Positions 23,378 to 34,742 of a stretch of 64,000 nt of DNA are shown here, piece by piece. Within the stretch, counting starts at the first letter, position 1; each line of letters begins with the position of its first letter. Origin of the DNA: Sebastes aleutianus (lineage: Eukaryota > Chordata > Actinopteri > Perciformes > Sebastidae); contig CAKAKS010000176.1 of NCBI GenBank assembly GCA_916700875.1, positions 1 to 64,000 of the forward strand, read 5' to 3'. The position numbers and the translations under genes were made by a program. The notes below the pieces were generated by a model, which had not been told where the DNA came from, made no database searches, and saw only the letters and a program-made list of their open reading frames with translations.

Positions 23378-26300
23378 TCAATCCAATTGACAAACAGCCA
23401 CTGTAGCTCCTACTCCTGCCCAGAACCTGAACCCTGGGTGCAGTGGGCCTGTGAACTGGCTCTGGTGCTGGTGGATCAGATCAGCCTGGTTGTGGGTGAT
23501 GCGGTAAAAGGCCAGAACCCCCGCATGCTGGTCCAGATAGACGCCGATCCGCCGGGCCTTAGTCGAGCCCAGCAGTTTTTCCTGGCCGTCGTGCCAGAAG
23601 GAGAAGCCGGTCCCCGACCAGTACAGACTCCAAGACAAAGTATTGTGGCCCAAACGGCTGTTGTCATCAGAACCCTTACGCTCTATCTCCTTGTAGGCCA
23701 CGCCGATGGTGATCTGCATGGGGGGGGGCAGGAAAAAACTTGATTAGGAGGCTGCAAATGGCTGCAACGGGTAACAGTTTGTCTTCAGGGTGGTGCTTTG
23801 GGCCAATATCAGCACGCTAACATGCTCACAGTAACAATGTTAACATGCTGATGTTTAGCAGGTGGTGTTTTTAGTGTGTCAGCACGCTAACATGGACACA
23901 ATACCAATGCTAACATGCTGATGTTTAGCAGGTAGTGTTTTTAGTATGTTTGCTTGCTAACAGAGCACTAAACGCAGTACACAGTACAACTGAGGCTGAT
24001 GGAAAAGTCATTAGTTTTGCAGTTATTTAGTCAAATAGTACTTTTAGTGTTGGACAAATTCAAATTTTGAAAGGATGATGAAAAGTTAAGGGATCTCTAA
24101 ATTTGTCACTATTCATCCTGACACTCAAAACCACAAATGTGAGCCTATGGAGGAAAAGTCAGGGGATCGCCAAAGTCATTAGGATTCATCGTTTGGTGAC
24201 CGTGAATGTCTGTACCAGATTTCATGACCGTCCATGCAGTAGTTGAGATATAAAACCAAGTTGCTAGTAATCAGGGAATGCATATCAGTAGTTATTTTGA
24301 ATTATAAACGGGTAAAATATATATATATTATCAGTACCCTGAAGTTTAATGGTTTGGTTAGAGGGAATGTGGGTCATAATCAGTGCTCATCACATTAAAC
24401 TACGATGATCTTGCAGCATGAAATGCAACATTTTGGGATGTGTGAGGACATAAGTATAATAAAATACAGATTCAAATCAGTTTAAACTGATCTGCTTCTT
24501 TTAAAATCGGGGTATATTTAGGAGCAAATCTGTAAAAAAAAAAACTAAAACAATGAGCATTTTGATATTAACGTTTAGCAAGGGGATGTGAGATATAATA
24601 TTGAGTCCAGCTTTCATTGTTCTATTTGCCTCTCACATTTGAATTTGTCACCTTCTGTTACTGGATATGTGTTTAAATTGTTATTCGGGCTAACAGGACT
24701 CAACAATCAACAGACCCTGAATCCACAGGTCTCAGTTGTGGTCCGATTTAGTGCTCTAAGTTAATATAAAAGTCTTGCAAACTTAGCAATGATCTCCAAT
24801 TATATATTGTATGAAGCATAGCTGAAACCATGCATTCCCCCGCTGATGTACCTTCTTGCCAGTCCACTCCACCTCCCAGTAGTAGGGGCTTCCTCCCAGG
24901 GCCTCTCTGCAGAGAACCTGTCTCCAGAAGTGGAAGCGCTCAGGATGGTCCGGTAGGTTCAGGTTCTCAGCCCGCATCGTGGCCTTATGACCTCCCTCCG
25001 ACAGCTGCACGTGGCGATACACCGTGTTGGCGTCCATCGTGGGTTCGAAGCGAACTGAAGGAAGAGGATGCGTTTTAGTAAAGACACACCCAAAGGTTTT
25101 GAACCTGTGTTCTGTTTCATATAGTGGAGTATTATGGATTCACATTTCAGCATTTCTTCTCTTGTCTTTGGTTCTGGATTAACAAGTCCCACGGTTGTTA
25201 CAGGAGGTGCTAAGAGGGGAAAAAAACAAATATATCAAATCACGAGTCGTCTACACTTTGTACTTCTCCAAGGGGAAGTAGTTGATTGAGCTTTTGATGC
25301 TTTTGTTTTTACCTTGAGATTGAGGAGGAGGTAAGGGTGGAGGGGGGGCTGAAGCTTCATGTTCAGAGAGATGGGGGGGGACATAGAGACAGGTAAACCA
25401 AATGAAATCTCAACTCTATGACATCTAACATCACTGAAATGTTTTTCATGTACTGTAGCAGGCTTTCTTATTCTTACCTTGACGACTCACAGGACGTTTT
25501 AATGAATCGTCATGCCCTGAGGAGGAAAAGGAATGAATAGATGAAGCAAAATAAGGGCTGTCAATATATTAAAATATTTTATCGCGATTAATCGCATGAC
25601 TGTCCATCGCAAATTAATCACACAGTTTTGTTCAAAATGTACCTTAAAGGGAGATTCGTCAAGTATTTAATACTCTTATCAACATGGGAGTGGGCAAATA
25701 TGCTGCTTTATGCAAATGTATGTATATATTTATTATTGGAAATCAATTAACAACACAAAACAATGACAATTATTGTCCAGAAACCCTCACAGGTACTGCA
25801 TTTAGCATAAAATATATGCTCAAATCATAACATGGCAAACTCAAGCTCAACAGGCAACAACAGCTGTCAGTGTGTCAGTGTGCTGACTTGACTATGACTT
25901 GCCCCAAACTGCATGTGATTATCATAAAGTGGGCATGTCTGTAAAGGGGAGACTCGTGGGTACCCATAGAACCCATTTTCATTCACATATCTTGAGGTCA
26001 GAGGTCAAGATACCCCTTTGAAAATGGCCATGACAGTTTTTCCTCGCCAAAATTTAGCATACGTTTGGAGCGTTATTTAACCTCCTTAACGACAAGTTAG
26101 TATGACATGCGTTAAAGAAATTAGTTGCGTTAAATCAAATTTGTGCTAACGTGTTATTCTCACGTTAACTTTGACAGCCCTAAACAAAATATAACGAGCC
26201 ACAGACATACAGTATGTGAAGTTTCTATGGTAACTTACATTGAGGTCGTGGAGGTGGCAAAGGTGGAGATTCTGTCTTCATCTCATGCACTACAGGGAAG

Positions 26301-29109
26301 AGAAGATGAGCTGTGAGAAACACATCTCAAGGTGTCCTTTTCTTCAGTTTAAACAAACATGTTCTCAGCTTGAACGTGTTTTTTGCTTGTGCCCCACTGG
26401 GTGATTTTAAGTTAACGTACCTGTGTTTTGTGTGGTGGCCTGACCACTGTTATCTGCTGCTGTCGTTTCTGCTGTTGCTGCTGCTTCATCATTGGGTGTT
26501 GAAGCTGCATTATCAGGATTCACTACAAAGAAAAGGAATGTTTTGACTCTCTGAAGAAGAGAAGAGAAGAGAGGCGAGGAAGAGAGAAGACTGACCTATT
26601 GTGACGATCTTGGCCAAACTGGTTTTGCAGAGTTCCTGTATTGACTCTTGCAGTTCTTTCATGGCCGAGCGGACGGAAGCTACCACCGCTTCCTCCTGAC
26701 TCAGTATTGACTCTTCTGTGGCACCGGTCTGACCCAGCGGCACCATGGTGAGGAAATTCTTCAGAATAAATCACACAAAGAATTGCAATTAAAAGCAGCA
26801 GCTCTCATTTTATTGATGATGTTATCCTTTATTTATCCAAATTAAATCCACCTCCCTCACACTAATTACCTTCAAGAAGTAGATGTGGTCCTGCGTGTCG
26901 GCCAGCCGGCTCAGCTCCTCGCTCTTCCAGCGCAGCGGTGCCACCTCCTGCTCCAGTCTGTGGATCTGCCCCTCCACCCGGCTGCCTAAGGAGGTCTCGT
27001 GTGCGTCGAGGGCCTCGCCGACCTGGATGCCTGTTAGGTTCACGCTCTTGACGAGGTCAGAGAACAAATCTGTGCTCTCTTGCTCCAGAGCCTGCACCAA
27101 GGCCTGGGAGTGCACAGGAAGGACAAAGACGTCAGAAATGGTGACTCAGTACAAAGGTTTCTCCACCAAACAATCATAACTTTTACCTTACCTTGTGTTG
27201 GCGGGCAACATGTGGGAGCTCCACAAGCCTCCTCTCAGTCTCCTGGATTCTCTTCTGTATGTCTACCTGCATCTGAACCAGCTCTTTCTAGACAAACACA
27301 GACCACACATATCATCATACATGGCTTAGGATAGAAGTGATGGACCTAGGCTGCGGTCAAAAAGTCTTTTTTGCTTAGGAAGGTTCCTAACGAAGTGAAA
27401 TGACCTGGAAGTATCTGGTAGCAGCCATGATAAGAGCTGGTCAAATTCTCTAAATGCTAAAGAAAGGTGCTTCAATGCTTCCTTTCTTGTCTCCTTTAGC
27501 ATAGGATACACTGCACCATCCTTTACCAAAGGAAAGGAGATAATGCCGCCCTACAATTGCTTGCGGCCGCAACATTTAAAGCAACGCACCATCAAAATTT
27601 GGCCGTTCTTGAAAACAAACGATATGCCCATCTTGCATAGATTTAACAATTATTTTCACACAGTCATACTAATTGGGATTCTTGTTGATAAATATGACAA
27701 CCATTTAATTTCACATTATTTCTATTTATTTATTTCGAACAAGTAACAACTAAGTAAAAAACAAATAATTAACATAAATAAATATTACGTCCGATAAGGA
27801 GTAGGAAGAAGTATACATTTAAAGGTTCTACTCCTTCTCCATAACTCAAAAATTAGATTTATCATATAAACGTTTGTGACTGGTAGCCTATATTCCTTTT
27901 TTATTTCAATTCCAACCTTAGTAATGAAGTAATATTTTTCAACGGCTGTCCACGTTAGATAGGTTAATCCTTTATTATATGTTGATGTAAAGTGTTACAG
28001 CAGCAGAAGGACCTGCGGTATCTCTCTTTCAGACCGCGGGTGAACTGAAAGAGCTATTTAAGAACAAACTGGGCGAACATGCGTCTTTTGTAGTCCATCT
28101 TTGGAACATTGTAGTTTCACCATGGCAGACCTGCGTCATAACATCTGCCGCCGTCGCATCATAATTACGGATCCTAGTGTAAGCGCTGTCGGATTCTCTT
28201 GTCTTTTCCTAAGTCCTTATGAATTCTCCTTCACATCTTTCCTTGACCTCATGACCTTTTCCATCGAGGTCAAGGAAAAGTGGTTGGGAAAAGACGTCTT
28301 TCTTTTTTTTTTTTACTTTTCGACCGCAGCCCTAGATTGTAATTTGAGATGAGTCATTTGTGATGTTACAAAATCTTTTGGCCTTAAAGACGAGGAAGAA
28401 CACTTCCACACAGGAATGCACATTAAAAACAATTTGACAAGTACTTCAAGTTCAGCCACATTTTGGAAATAGTACACTTGTGAGAACACAGTTGTTGATT
28501 CACCTCCACCTCATCTTACACACCCAGACAAAACTACAAAATAGCATTGATTATATACATCACCCTGGTGATATTTGCCTTGTCGATCAGGCTGCATACC
28601 TGTCTTTCCTTCCTCTCTTCCTGTGGTTTGAGCACACGGTGTCCCTGGTGTCCATGCTGGCAACACACCTCACAGATGCACTCCTTGTCTTCATGGCAAA
28701 ACAGGTCCAGGGGTCGGTTGTGTTGAGGGCAGGTCATGGGGTCCAACGTGGGAAGCTGAGGGTATATGCTGCCCTGTCGCGGCCCTATAGCTGGTAGGAT
28801 CTCCAGGTAGATAGGAATCGACGGCGGGGCAGAGGAGACAGCTGCGGAGGAGCTTTGCTTGAGGCTGTTGGTTCTCAGTTTCTCCATCGCCTCCACTAGC
28901 AAGGTGCTCTTGGCCAGGGAGGGTCGAGGTTTGAAGACCTGCCTGCACTGGGGACAGCTGTACTCACACTTGCTGTCTTTCTTATCCCAGTGGCTCTGGA
29001 TACAGGCCAAGCAGTATGAATGTCCACAAGGTAGAGTGGCCGGGTCCTTCAGGGTGTCCAGGCATACTGAGCAGACAAAGGTCTCCTCTTCAGACCAGGC
29101 TGAGGCCAT
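23378..29109 (-). CDS. TRIM-family E3 ubiquitin ligase (RING, B-box, coiled coil, PRY/SPRY), 11 exons
   Basis: Exons: 29109-28600, 27287-27192, 27103-26870, 26758-26596, 26522-26421, 26289-26239, 25516-25478, 25348-25313, 25209-25144, 25054-24852, 23713-23378. Total 1836 bp, 611 aa, all in frame. The C3HC4 RING (about residues 12-58) has CSVCLDTL, CGHSYC and CPQCRQVF. A single B-box (CPQHNRPLDLFCHEDKECI, then CCQHGHQGH) lies at about 126-160. The 96- and 234-bp exons are the classic TRIM coiled-coil exons. A linker of small phase-1 exons, rich in Ala/Thr and Pro, follows. PRY (PEPKTREEMLKFRFEP) and SPRY (YYWEVEWTGKK, WSLYWSGTGFSFWHDG) complete it. RING confers E2-dependent ubiquitin transfer; SPRY binds the target. 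It resembles the large fish TRIM/finTRIM expansions linked to innate immunity; target and ortholog are unknown. Confidence 0.92.
23800..24270. repeat. Dispersed repeat with a 74-bp tandem duplication, in TRIM intron 10
   Basis: 'agcacgctaacatg...gatgtttagcaggt.gtgtttttagt' occurs twice in direct tandem (about 23810-23880 and 23881-23950). Further right, 'ctgtaccagatttcatga' followed by 'gtagttgagatat' looks like the same common dispersed family. Confidence 0.6.
24280..24850. other. TRIM intron 10, left part
   Basis: I see no repeat structure or conserved element here. Confidence 0.4.
25553..26182. mobile_element. GGGCTGTCAA-family TIR element, complete copy
   Basis: AGGGCTGTCAATATATTAAA at the left and GTTAACTTTGACAGCCCTAA at the right give complementary ends about 630 bp apart. 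It has no open reading frame. It is the best-preserved of five copies in the window and lies in the TRIM intron between the 51-bp and 39-bp exons. Confidence 0.8.
27346..28335. mobile_element. 1-kb TIR element in TRIM intron 1
   Basis: The ends CTAGGCTGCGGTCAAAAAGT and ACTTTTCGACCGCAGCCCTAG are inverted repeats, and the AAGGAAAAG/CTTTTCCTT words inside also mirror each other. No transposase is recognisable. Confidence 0.7.
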
Positions 29110-29724
29110 GTGGTACGGGCTGGAACGGAGGAGGATGAACTGGAGTTCGTGGAGGACAAACCTGGAGGTTCTCTGTTTGAAATCAGAACTAAAAGTAATA
29201 CAAGCAAGTCTTTTGAGTCAAAGCAAAGACAAGCAAAGATGGCAAGGCTGAAATGTCACCTCACATGAAACTTGTGCTGCTTAAAACCTGAGACAGCGTG
29301 GACTCAGGGTGGAGCAGGTAAAACAGGTGGGGTGAGGAGTTTCTCGCTGATGTCATAGGTGCTTCCCAGGTTGCCAAATGATGTTAGGCCTCATTAATGT
29401 CAACGTTATGTCACTGTGAAAATTAACTAATGACCTGGCAATAACAATGGAATCATATAATATTAAGAGTTCAGAAGAGAGTGATGTAAGGGGATCCTTA
29501 GATTTTAAAACCATATTGAACATGTGTTTTAGTCTATAGGCCTGGTTAATGTGCAGTGCAAAGAGGACAGACTGGTTTTTCACCTGCTCTGAAGGCTTGA
29601 CTAGTGATGCAAATGTGCAAACAATGAAGGGTTTTCCCCATGATTTCATCAGTAAATAATGTAAATATTCAGTCTCACCCTCCATCCTCTGTTATTAAGT
29701 AAACACAAGCTGAGGAATTGTAAA
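29110..29724. other. Upstream region of the TRIM gene
   Basis: It probably contains the TRIM promoter and 5' UTR. No TATA box or repeat can be defended by eye. Confidence 0.35.
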
Positions 29725-30300
29725 ATAAGTTTGGTTTGACAAACTGCAACTTTTGTGAGACTGAGATTGAAACTACTGATCATCTGTTATTCCACTGTAT
29801 ATATTCTGCAGCATTCTGGGAAGATTTGCAGGACTGGCTGTCAACCAAAATCCAACTACTCGCTCCTCTCACAAGAGAAAATATTGTGTTTGGTATTAAC
29901 ATGAAGGACATTAAGAGTGACTTGATATTGAACAATCTGATACTGCTTGCAAATTTTTTCATCCATGTATAGGGACCTTGTGGACAATCATCTCAGTGCT
30001 TTAAGACTAATGCAAGGACAACATGCAAAGTCTCTCCTCAGAGCTTATGAAGAACTGAACATATATGATGATGACCCCTATAGAGCTACTACGGAAGAGT
30101 GCAGTCTTATTATTATTTAATTATTTATGCATTTATTTTTTTGTTCCTTTAATTATTTTCTACCCTCTTTTATTGTTATTATATTATTTTTTATAATTTA
30201 AGTTATCTTTCCTATCCAATTGTGCCTTGTATGTTAGAAGTATTGAGTTTAGATTACAATGCCTTAATGTTTGTAAATTAATTATCTTCAATAAAAAAAA
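29725..30300 (+). mobile_element. 5'-truncated LINE (L1-like) 3' end
   Basis: The frame at 29736-29972 encodes a zinc-knuckle-like tail of reverse transcriptase (CNFCETEIETTDHLLFHC, then FWEDLQDW), as seen at the ORF2 C-terminus of fish L1-type elements. After a stop, the 3' part continues with 'agagcttatgaagaactgaa' and an AT-rich tail ending in ATAAAAAAAATAAA. Flanking ATAAGTTTGGT and ATAAAGTTTGGT words look like an imperfect target-site duplication. It is a dead copy. Confidence 0.75.
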
Positions 30301-30312
30301 TAAAGTTTGGTG

Positions 30313-30426
30313 TGACGTCACCACAGCGCAGTGAGGGCAACAGTGACGCGCATGAAGCCACTGAGCGCCATCTTGACTAGTGGCAGCCGGCTAGCTAGCT
30401 GGGCTGCTGTTGATTCAACTCTCAAG
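30313..30426 (+). promoter_or_regulatory. nudt8: nudt8 promoter and non-coding first exon
   Basis: A palindromic CRE site TGACGTCA lies at 30313-30320 and a YY1-type GCCATCTTG at 30367-30375. A consensus donor AAG|GTGAGT at 30426 closes a probable untranslated exon 1. There is no TATA box. I infer that this exon splices to the acceptor at 31420, one base before the start codon. The LINE tail ends immediately upstream. Confidence 0.55.
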
Positions 30427-31421
30427 GTGAGTGTTTTCAGCTTTCTAATTACATTCAAATGGGGTCATTGGCGTGTTATCATTGGCATCATGTCGTATCT
30501 TCCCTTTCACCACTTTTAAAGTTTAGATTTGAGACCTTGCTTTGTGTTTTTGACAGTTTCATGCTAATGGTTTAGCAGGCTAATGCTAGTTAGCATACAC
30601 TTCATCTGTTATTAGAGTCAAAGAAGAGACGACAGCTAATAAACCAGCTTTATGTAGTTCTAGTTTGCAGAAGAGAAGCGAACTAACCCAGTACTTTAAC
30701 GTGATTTGACTTTTAAAATGTTCTTAACGAAGCTAACAAAACGCAGCTAAGCTAACTAGCTAGCTTTATAGCTTCTGAGATACATGACTGGCTTTTAGTT
30801 GCACAAATCCAAGTATATGAAAGTGAAACCTTTAGGTTTAATGTGTTTCATTCTGAGTTTCTTTCTTACATAAAAGCCCTTAAAGTCATGAAAAACAAAA
30901 ATGCATTGAAACTTCTTAGTATAATAGAAGAATATGAATTACAGGTACAACCCTTCATTTAATGTATTATTATCTTTTACTCTAATGCAATGATCTATGA
31001 GCCATGTTGTTTGTAAATTTGAATGTGTTTAATAAAATTAAATAAATAATAAAAACATTTTTTGCAGCTGTAGTTTGTCAAAGTTTGACAGTTTGAACTG
31101 ATGAACTAAAGGTCGAGCAAACTTAGTCACTAACAGCTGAACTTTGGGGGTTTGGAGAATTGAAGTTAAGATGAAATAAGTTCACTGGATCTGCACAGCT
31201 TTAAGCTGATGGTAAGACTAAAGTATCACAGTGGTGATTGTTAAATGTGGGTAAACTTCTGCTCTCAGATCAGCCTGGTTTTTGACCTCACATTAATCAT
31301 CACTCTGCAGGTGGAGCCATTTATGCTTCATTTATGCTGCCAAACAATCACTTGCTAGTGTAATTTGCTGATGAGCCTCATTGACTAACTGTCTTTGTAT
31401 GTTTCTGTTTCTTTTTCTAGG

Positions 31422-34076
31422 ATGTTTAGAGGCCACCAGGTCCTGGTTGGGTCTTGTCCCTTAAGGCCATTGCTGCTATTGAGAGAATCCCACCTCTCTG
31501 CTTTCTCTGAGCGCACTGCTGCTGGATGGCAGGCTGCAAGAGATGTGAAGAGAAGGAGATATGAAGGGATCCGTGGAAGTAAAGAGGGGTCATCATTCTC
31601 CGGAGAGACTGAATCCCATTCAACACAGCTGTCTCTATTTAAATGTGGTAATCAGAAGCTGAGAGAGGCTTCATTTCAAAACCTCTCATCCAAAAAGGAC
31701 ATTTTGTCCAGCCATCGTCACCTCCCTCAGGTTTCTGCCTCTGCAAAAGCCAGACAAGCATCTGACTCTTGGAAATGTGCTGTAGTCAAGGATGCAGGTC
31801 AAAACCTCAAAGCTGTGAGCACTTACCGGGACTGTTTAATCAACACAACTTGCCTTCAACCCTGGAGAAGAAGGCCTTGGGACACTTGCCAACCTTCACT
31901 CACCTATAAGACTCAGTGTAACCTCCTTCAAAGCCATTTATATTGCAGACAGCACTTTGTTCGACCTTTCAGCTCAACGACACATACGCCATGGATTTTG
32001 AACCACTTAAGACAACGACCCTGCAGCCTCTCTTCTCACAAAACCAGAGCCGTTCATCAGGCTGCCCCGCGCGTGGCAGACGGTTGGAGAGACTGTCTAT
32101 CGCTGGAGAATGAAAACAGGTGTCGACAGAGCCTGGGGCCCAACTTGAAGCTGTACGAGGTGGACAAGGGGAGAAGGGGGGCAAGTCAGAGCCAGGGAAA
32201 GAACCAGGGGAGATGGGCGTCAGTCCTTGTCTCTCTGTGCTCTGTTGAGGGGGAGCCGGCGTTTCTCTTCACTCTGCGCTCCAGCACACTGAAGGGCAGG
32301 CACAAGGGAGATGTCAGGTAAGTGTAATATTTAAGCAGGCTAGAAACGACATTGTTTTAAAACTCCAGTAGAGAAGATATTATATGTATCTGTTCTCATT
32401 TCCACTCATTTGTAGCTTTGCAGGAGGAAAGAGTGATCCATCAGATAGAGACGTGGTGGCCACGGCGTTGAGGGAAGCCAGGGAGGAGCTGGGTGTTTCT
32501 GTGGCAACAGAGAAGGTCTGGGGCATCCTGAAACCTCTCAGGGACATGGTGAGTGCAAGTGCTGTCATGTCTTTCAAGAGTAGAAGCACACTTTGCACAT
32601 CTTAATGAGACAGGTGCGTAGGAGAGAGACGAGTAGATAAAAAAGTTGCTAAATAAACTCCTGCACAATGTCTAACTTCCAATCATACATTTATTTGCAA
32701 CGTTTCGGTGCTAGACCTTTTGCCCGATGAAGGTCTAGCACTAAAAACGTTGCAAATACAAGTATGATTGTAACAGTTTATGGTTTTGTGTCACTTACAC
32801 AGATACTAATCATTATTTCAAAATGTTTATCATGGTGAATACAAAATCTATCTGGTTCTGATGCTGTTTGTGTCTCTCTCATCAGTCAGGGATGGTGATC
32901 GCCCCGGTGCTGGCTAACCTCGGCCCCTTAGAGGAGTTGTCCTTCAAACCAAACCCTGGAGAGGTACAGTCGTCCTATTTTTAGCACTTCCTTTATTTTA
33001 TATCTGCTTGAGAGGGGCAGGTTTTGTTTCTGAACATGATGAAGATGATGGTTATGTATTTAGTAAGTCATGTTTTATCCAGTTTGTCAGGGAATTTTTC
33101 CATAACATACTAGTAAAAAGCAGATTTTAAAAAAGTGTGTCCCTTTATAGGTGTATGATGTCACACCACAGTCTAATGAAAGCTAGAGGTATATTATAGT
33201 CCCTTTATTTGCAGTATTATACCAATGATCTCCAGGGGTGATTTGGGTTCATATCATCTACCCAAACACTCAGAATTCAATCCAGCCTGCAGCTTTTATC
33301 ATCCGTCCATTTCTTGCCAGTTAGTTTGGATTTTTTGAAGTGAGGTAGTATGTATATTCCTGCGTTCTGTTGGGTAAAATTACTGCTTTTGTGAGTGGAG
33401 TCTGGTGGCTTTGAAGATCACAATATAAGGGCTGTCTGACAGTGAGGTAAAGCGGCTGTGGACGGGAGCAGCAGAAAAACATATTTTAGCATCAGTTTAA
33501 GTGTACGCTATATTTAGAATATCTTCACAACTTTACATCGCCATCAGAAAGCTCTTTCCGACGGGGGACTGAAGCTGTTATATTGTGGTTTTCAAAGCTA
33601 CCAGACCAGACTCCATTCACAAAAACAGTCTTTTTACACAGCAGTTGCTGGTCTACCCCTGCATCGATCGGTAAGTTTGTTTGACTGTAAGGATGTATAT
33701 ATACTGTACATGTAGCAACGTCATCATGCAGAAACCTACATAATGAACATCACTGTGAATGATAGCATGATCTAAAAAACTAAAAAAACAAGACCCGCCC
33801 TTTTAAATATAAAATACACCTCTTTTTCTGGTTGGTTTCAATTTGAACCAAAGTTGTAAACTGTGCTTCCTTTGCCTGTATTTGTCCCAGGTGGAGGAGA
33901 TTTTTACCCTGTCTTTGTCCCACTTGTGCAAACCTCAGAACTGCGGCTACACACACTTCCGCACCGGCAACAAGTACGGATACACCCTCCCAGTGTTTCG
34001 TAATGGGAAGCATCGAGTGTGGGGTCTAACGGCCGTCGCCCTAGACCACACCCTGAAACTCATTGTCCCTCCTTAG
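31422..34076 (+). CDS. nudt8: Nucleoside diphosphate-linked moiety X motif 8 (Nudix hydrolase)
   Basis: Exons: 31422-32317, 32416-32548, 32886-32963, 33891-34076. Total 1293 bp, 430 aa, in phase. The start follows the acceptor TTTTTCTAG|G. The Nudix domain begins about residue 270, with the CoA-hydrolase-type signature FTLRSSTLKG..HKGDVSFAGG and the box GGKSDPSD...ALREAREELGV. The tail (GYTHFRTGNKYGYTLPVF, then VWGLTAVALDHTLKL) matches NUDT8. NUDT7/8-type enzymes hydrolyse CoA and derivatives, and NUDT8 is mitochondrial. The Arg/Leu-rich N-terminus (RPLLLLRESHLSAFSER) suits a targeting presequence. About 200 residues between it and the Nudix domain resemble no domain I know and make the protein much longer than the roughly 236-aa human form. 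It is tail-to-tail with mfrp. Confidence 0.92.
32680..32770. repeat. Short inverted repeat in nudt8 intron 3
   Basis: Arms of about 40 bp (CAATCATACATTTATTTGCA... and its complement ending in AAGTATGATTG) sit around a small loop, forming a strong hairpin. It may be a small MITE. Confidence 0.7.
33400..33700. mobile_element. Partial copy of the large palindromic repeat, in nudt8 intron 4
   Basis: It matches 55620-55820 and 55960-56090 (words GTTTAAGTGTACGCTATATT, GGGCTGTCTGAC and 'ccaccagactccat'-like). Confidence 0.6.
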
Positions 34077-34101
34077 CAGCTCAAAGCCATTTCTTTACAG
34101 C

Positions 34102-34107
34102 AATAAA
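34102..34107 (+). terminator. nudt8: Poly(A) signal of nudt8
   Basis: AATAAA 26 bp past the nudt8 stop codon. Confidence 0.6.
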
Positions 34108-34742
34108 GCACATCTATAATGTGACTCAAAGATTTGATTATGACAAAATGTGCAATCAAGCTTTGTGTAGCAAAATCATCTCAGTAATCAGTGTGAATAC
34201 AGAATATTTTCATTTATGAAGTTAAACTCCTTTCTAGTTAGGAGAAGGGTTTTTCCACTTGTGCACTCTCTGAGCCTCGGGTGTATGATGAATGGAGAGG
34301 TGCATAAAGGTGGTGGCCAGCTGTGATGATGTCACAGATAAAGAAGTAACAACATGCCAATACTTTATTGCACCTGATTGATTCTTACCTGAACACTATC
34401 AGTATTTCTATATTATGGACTGCTTTAATTTTAAAATGATTACAAATCCTTATTTAATTCAACTTGAAATCTTCTGTTACCAATTCATTTAATTTTAACA
34501 AGTTAAATCAACCGAGATAACTTTTATCATTTGAGTTTCCCATGAGGCTTGTGTTTGTTGCATTTTATCACGTGGACTCAGTGAGGCACAGAGATCAGGT
34601 TTCCAGTGTGATTCAGCTCATACCAATTTTATCTCACACTAGATCAAATCTGGACTGAAATGACAAAAGCACACATCATGTGGTGAACAATGCAATAAAA
34701 GTTGTTTTAAAGGTATTCTCTGTATTGTCTATTCTTTCTTAA

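Noticed and set aside
29736..29972. An intact gene with a CxxC...H...C motif
   Set aside because: Only the end of a LINE reverse transcriptase; it begins abruptly and stops within a truncated element.
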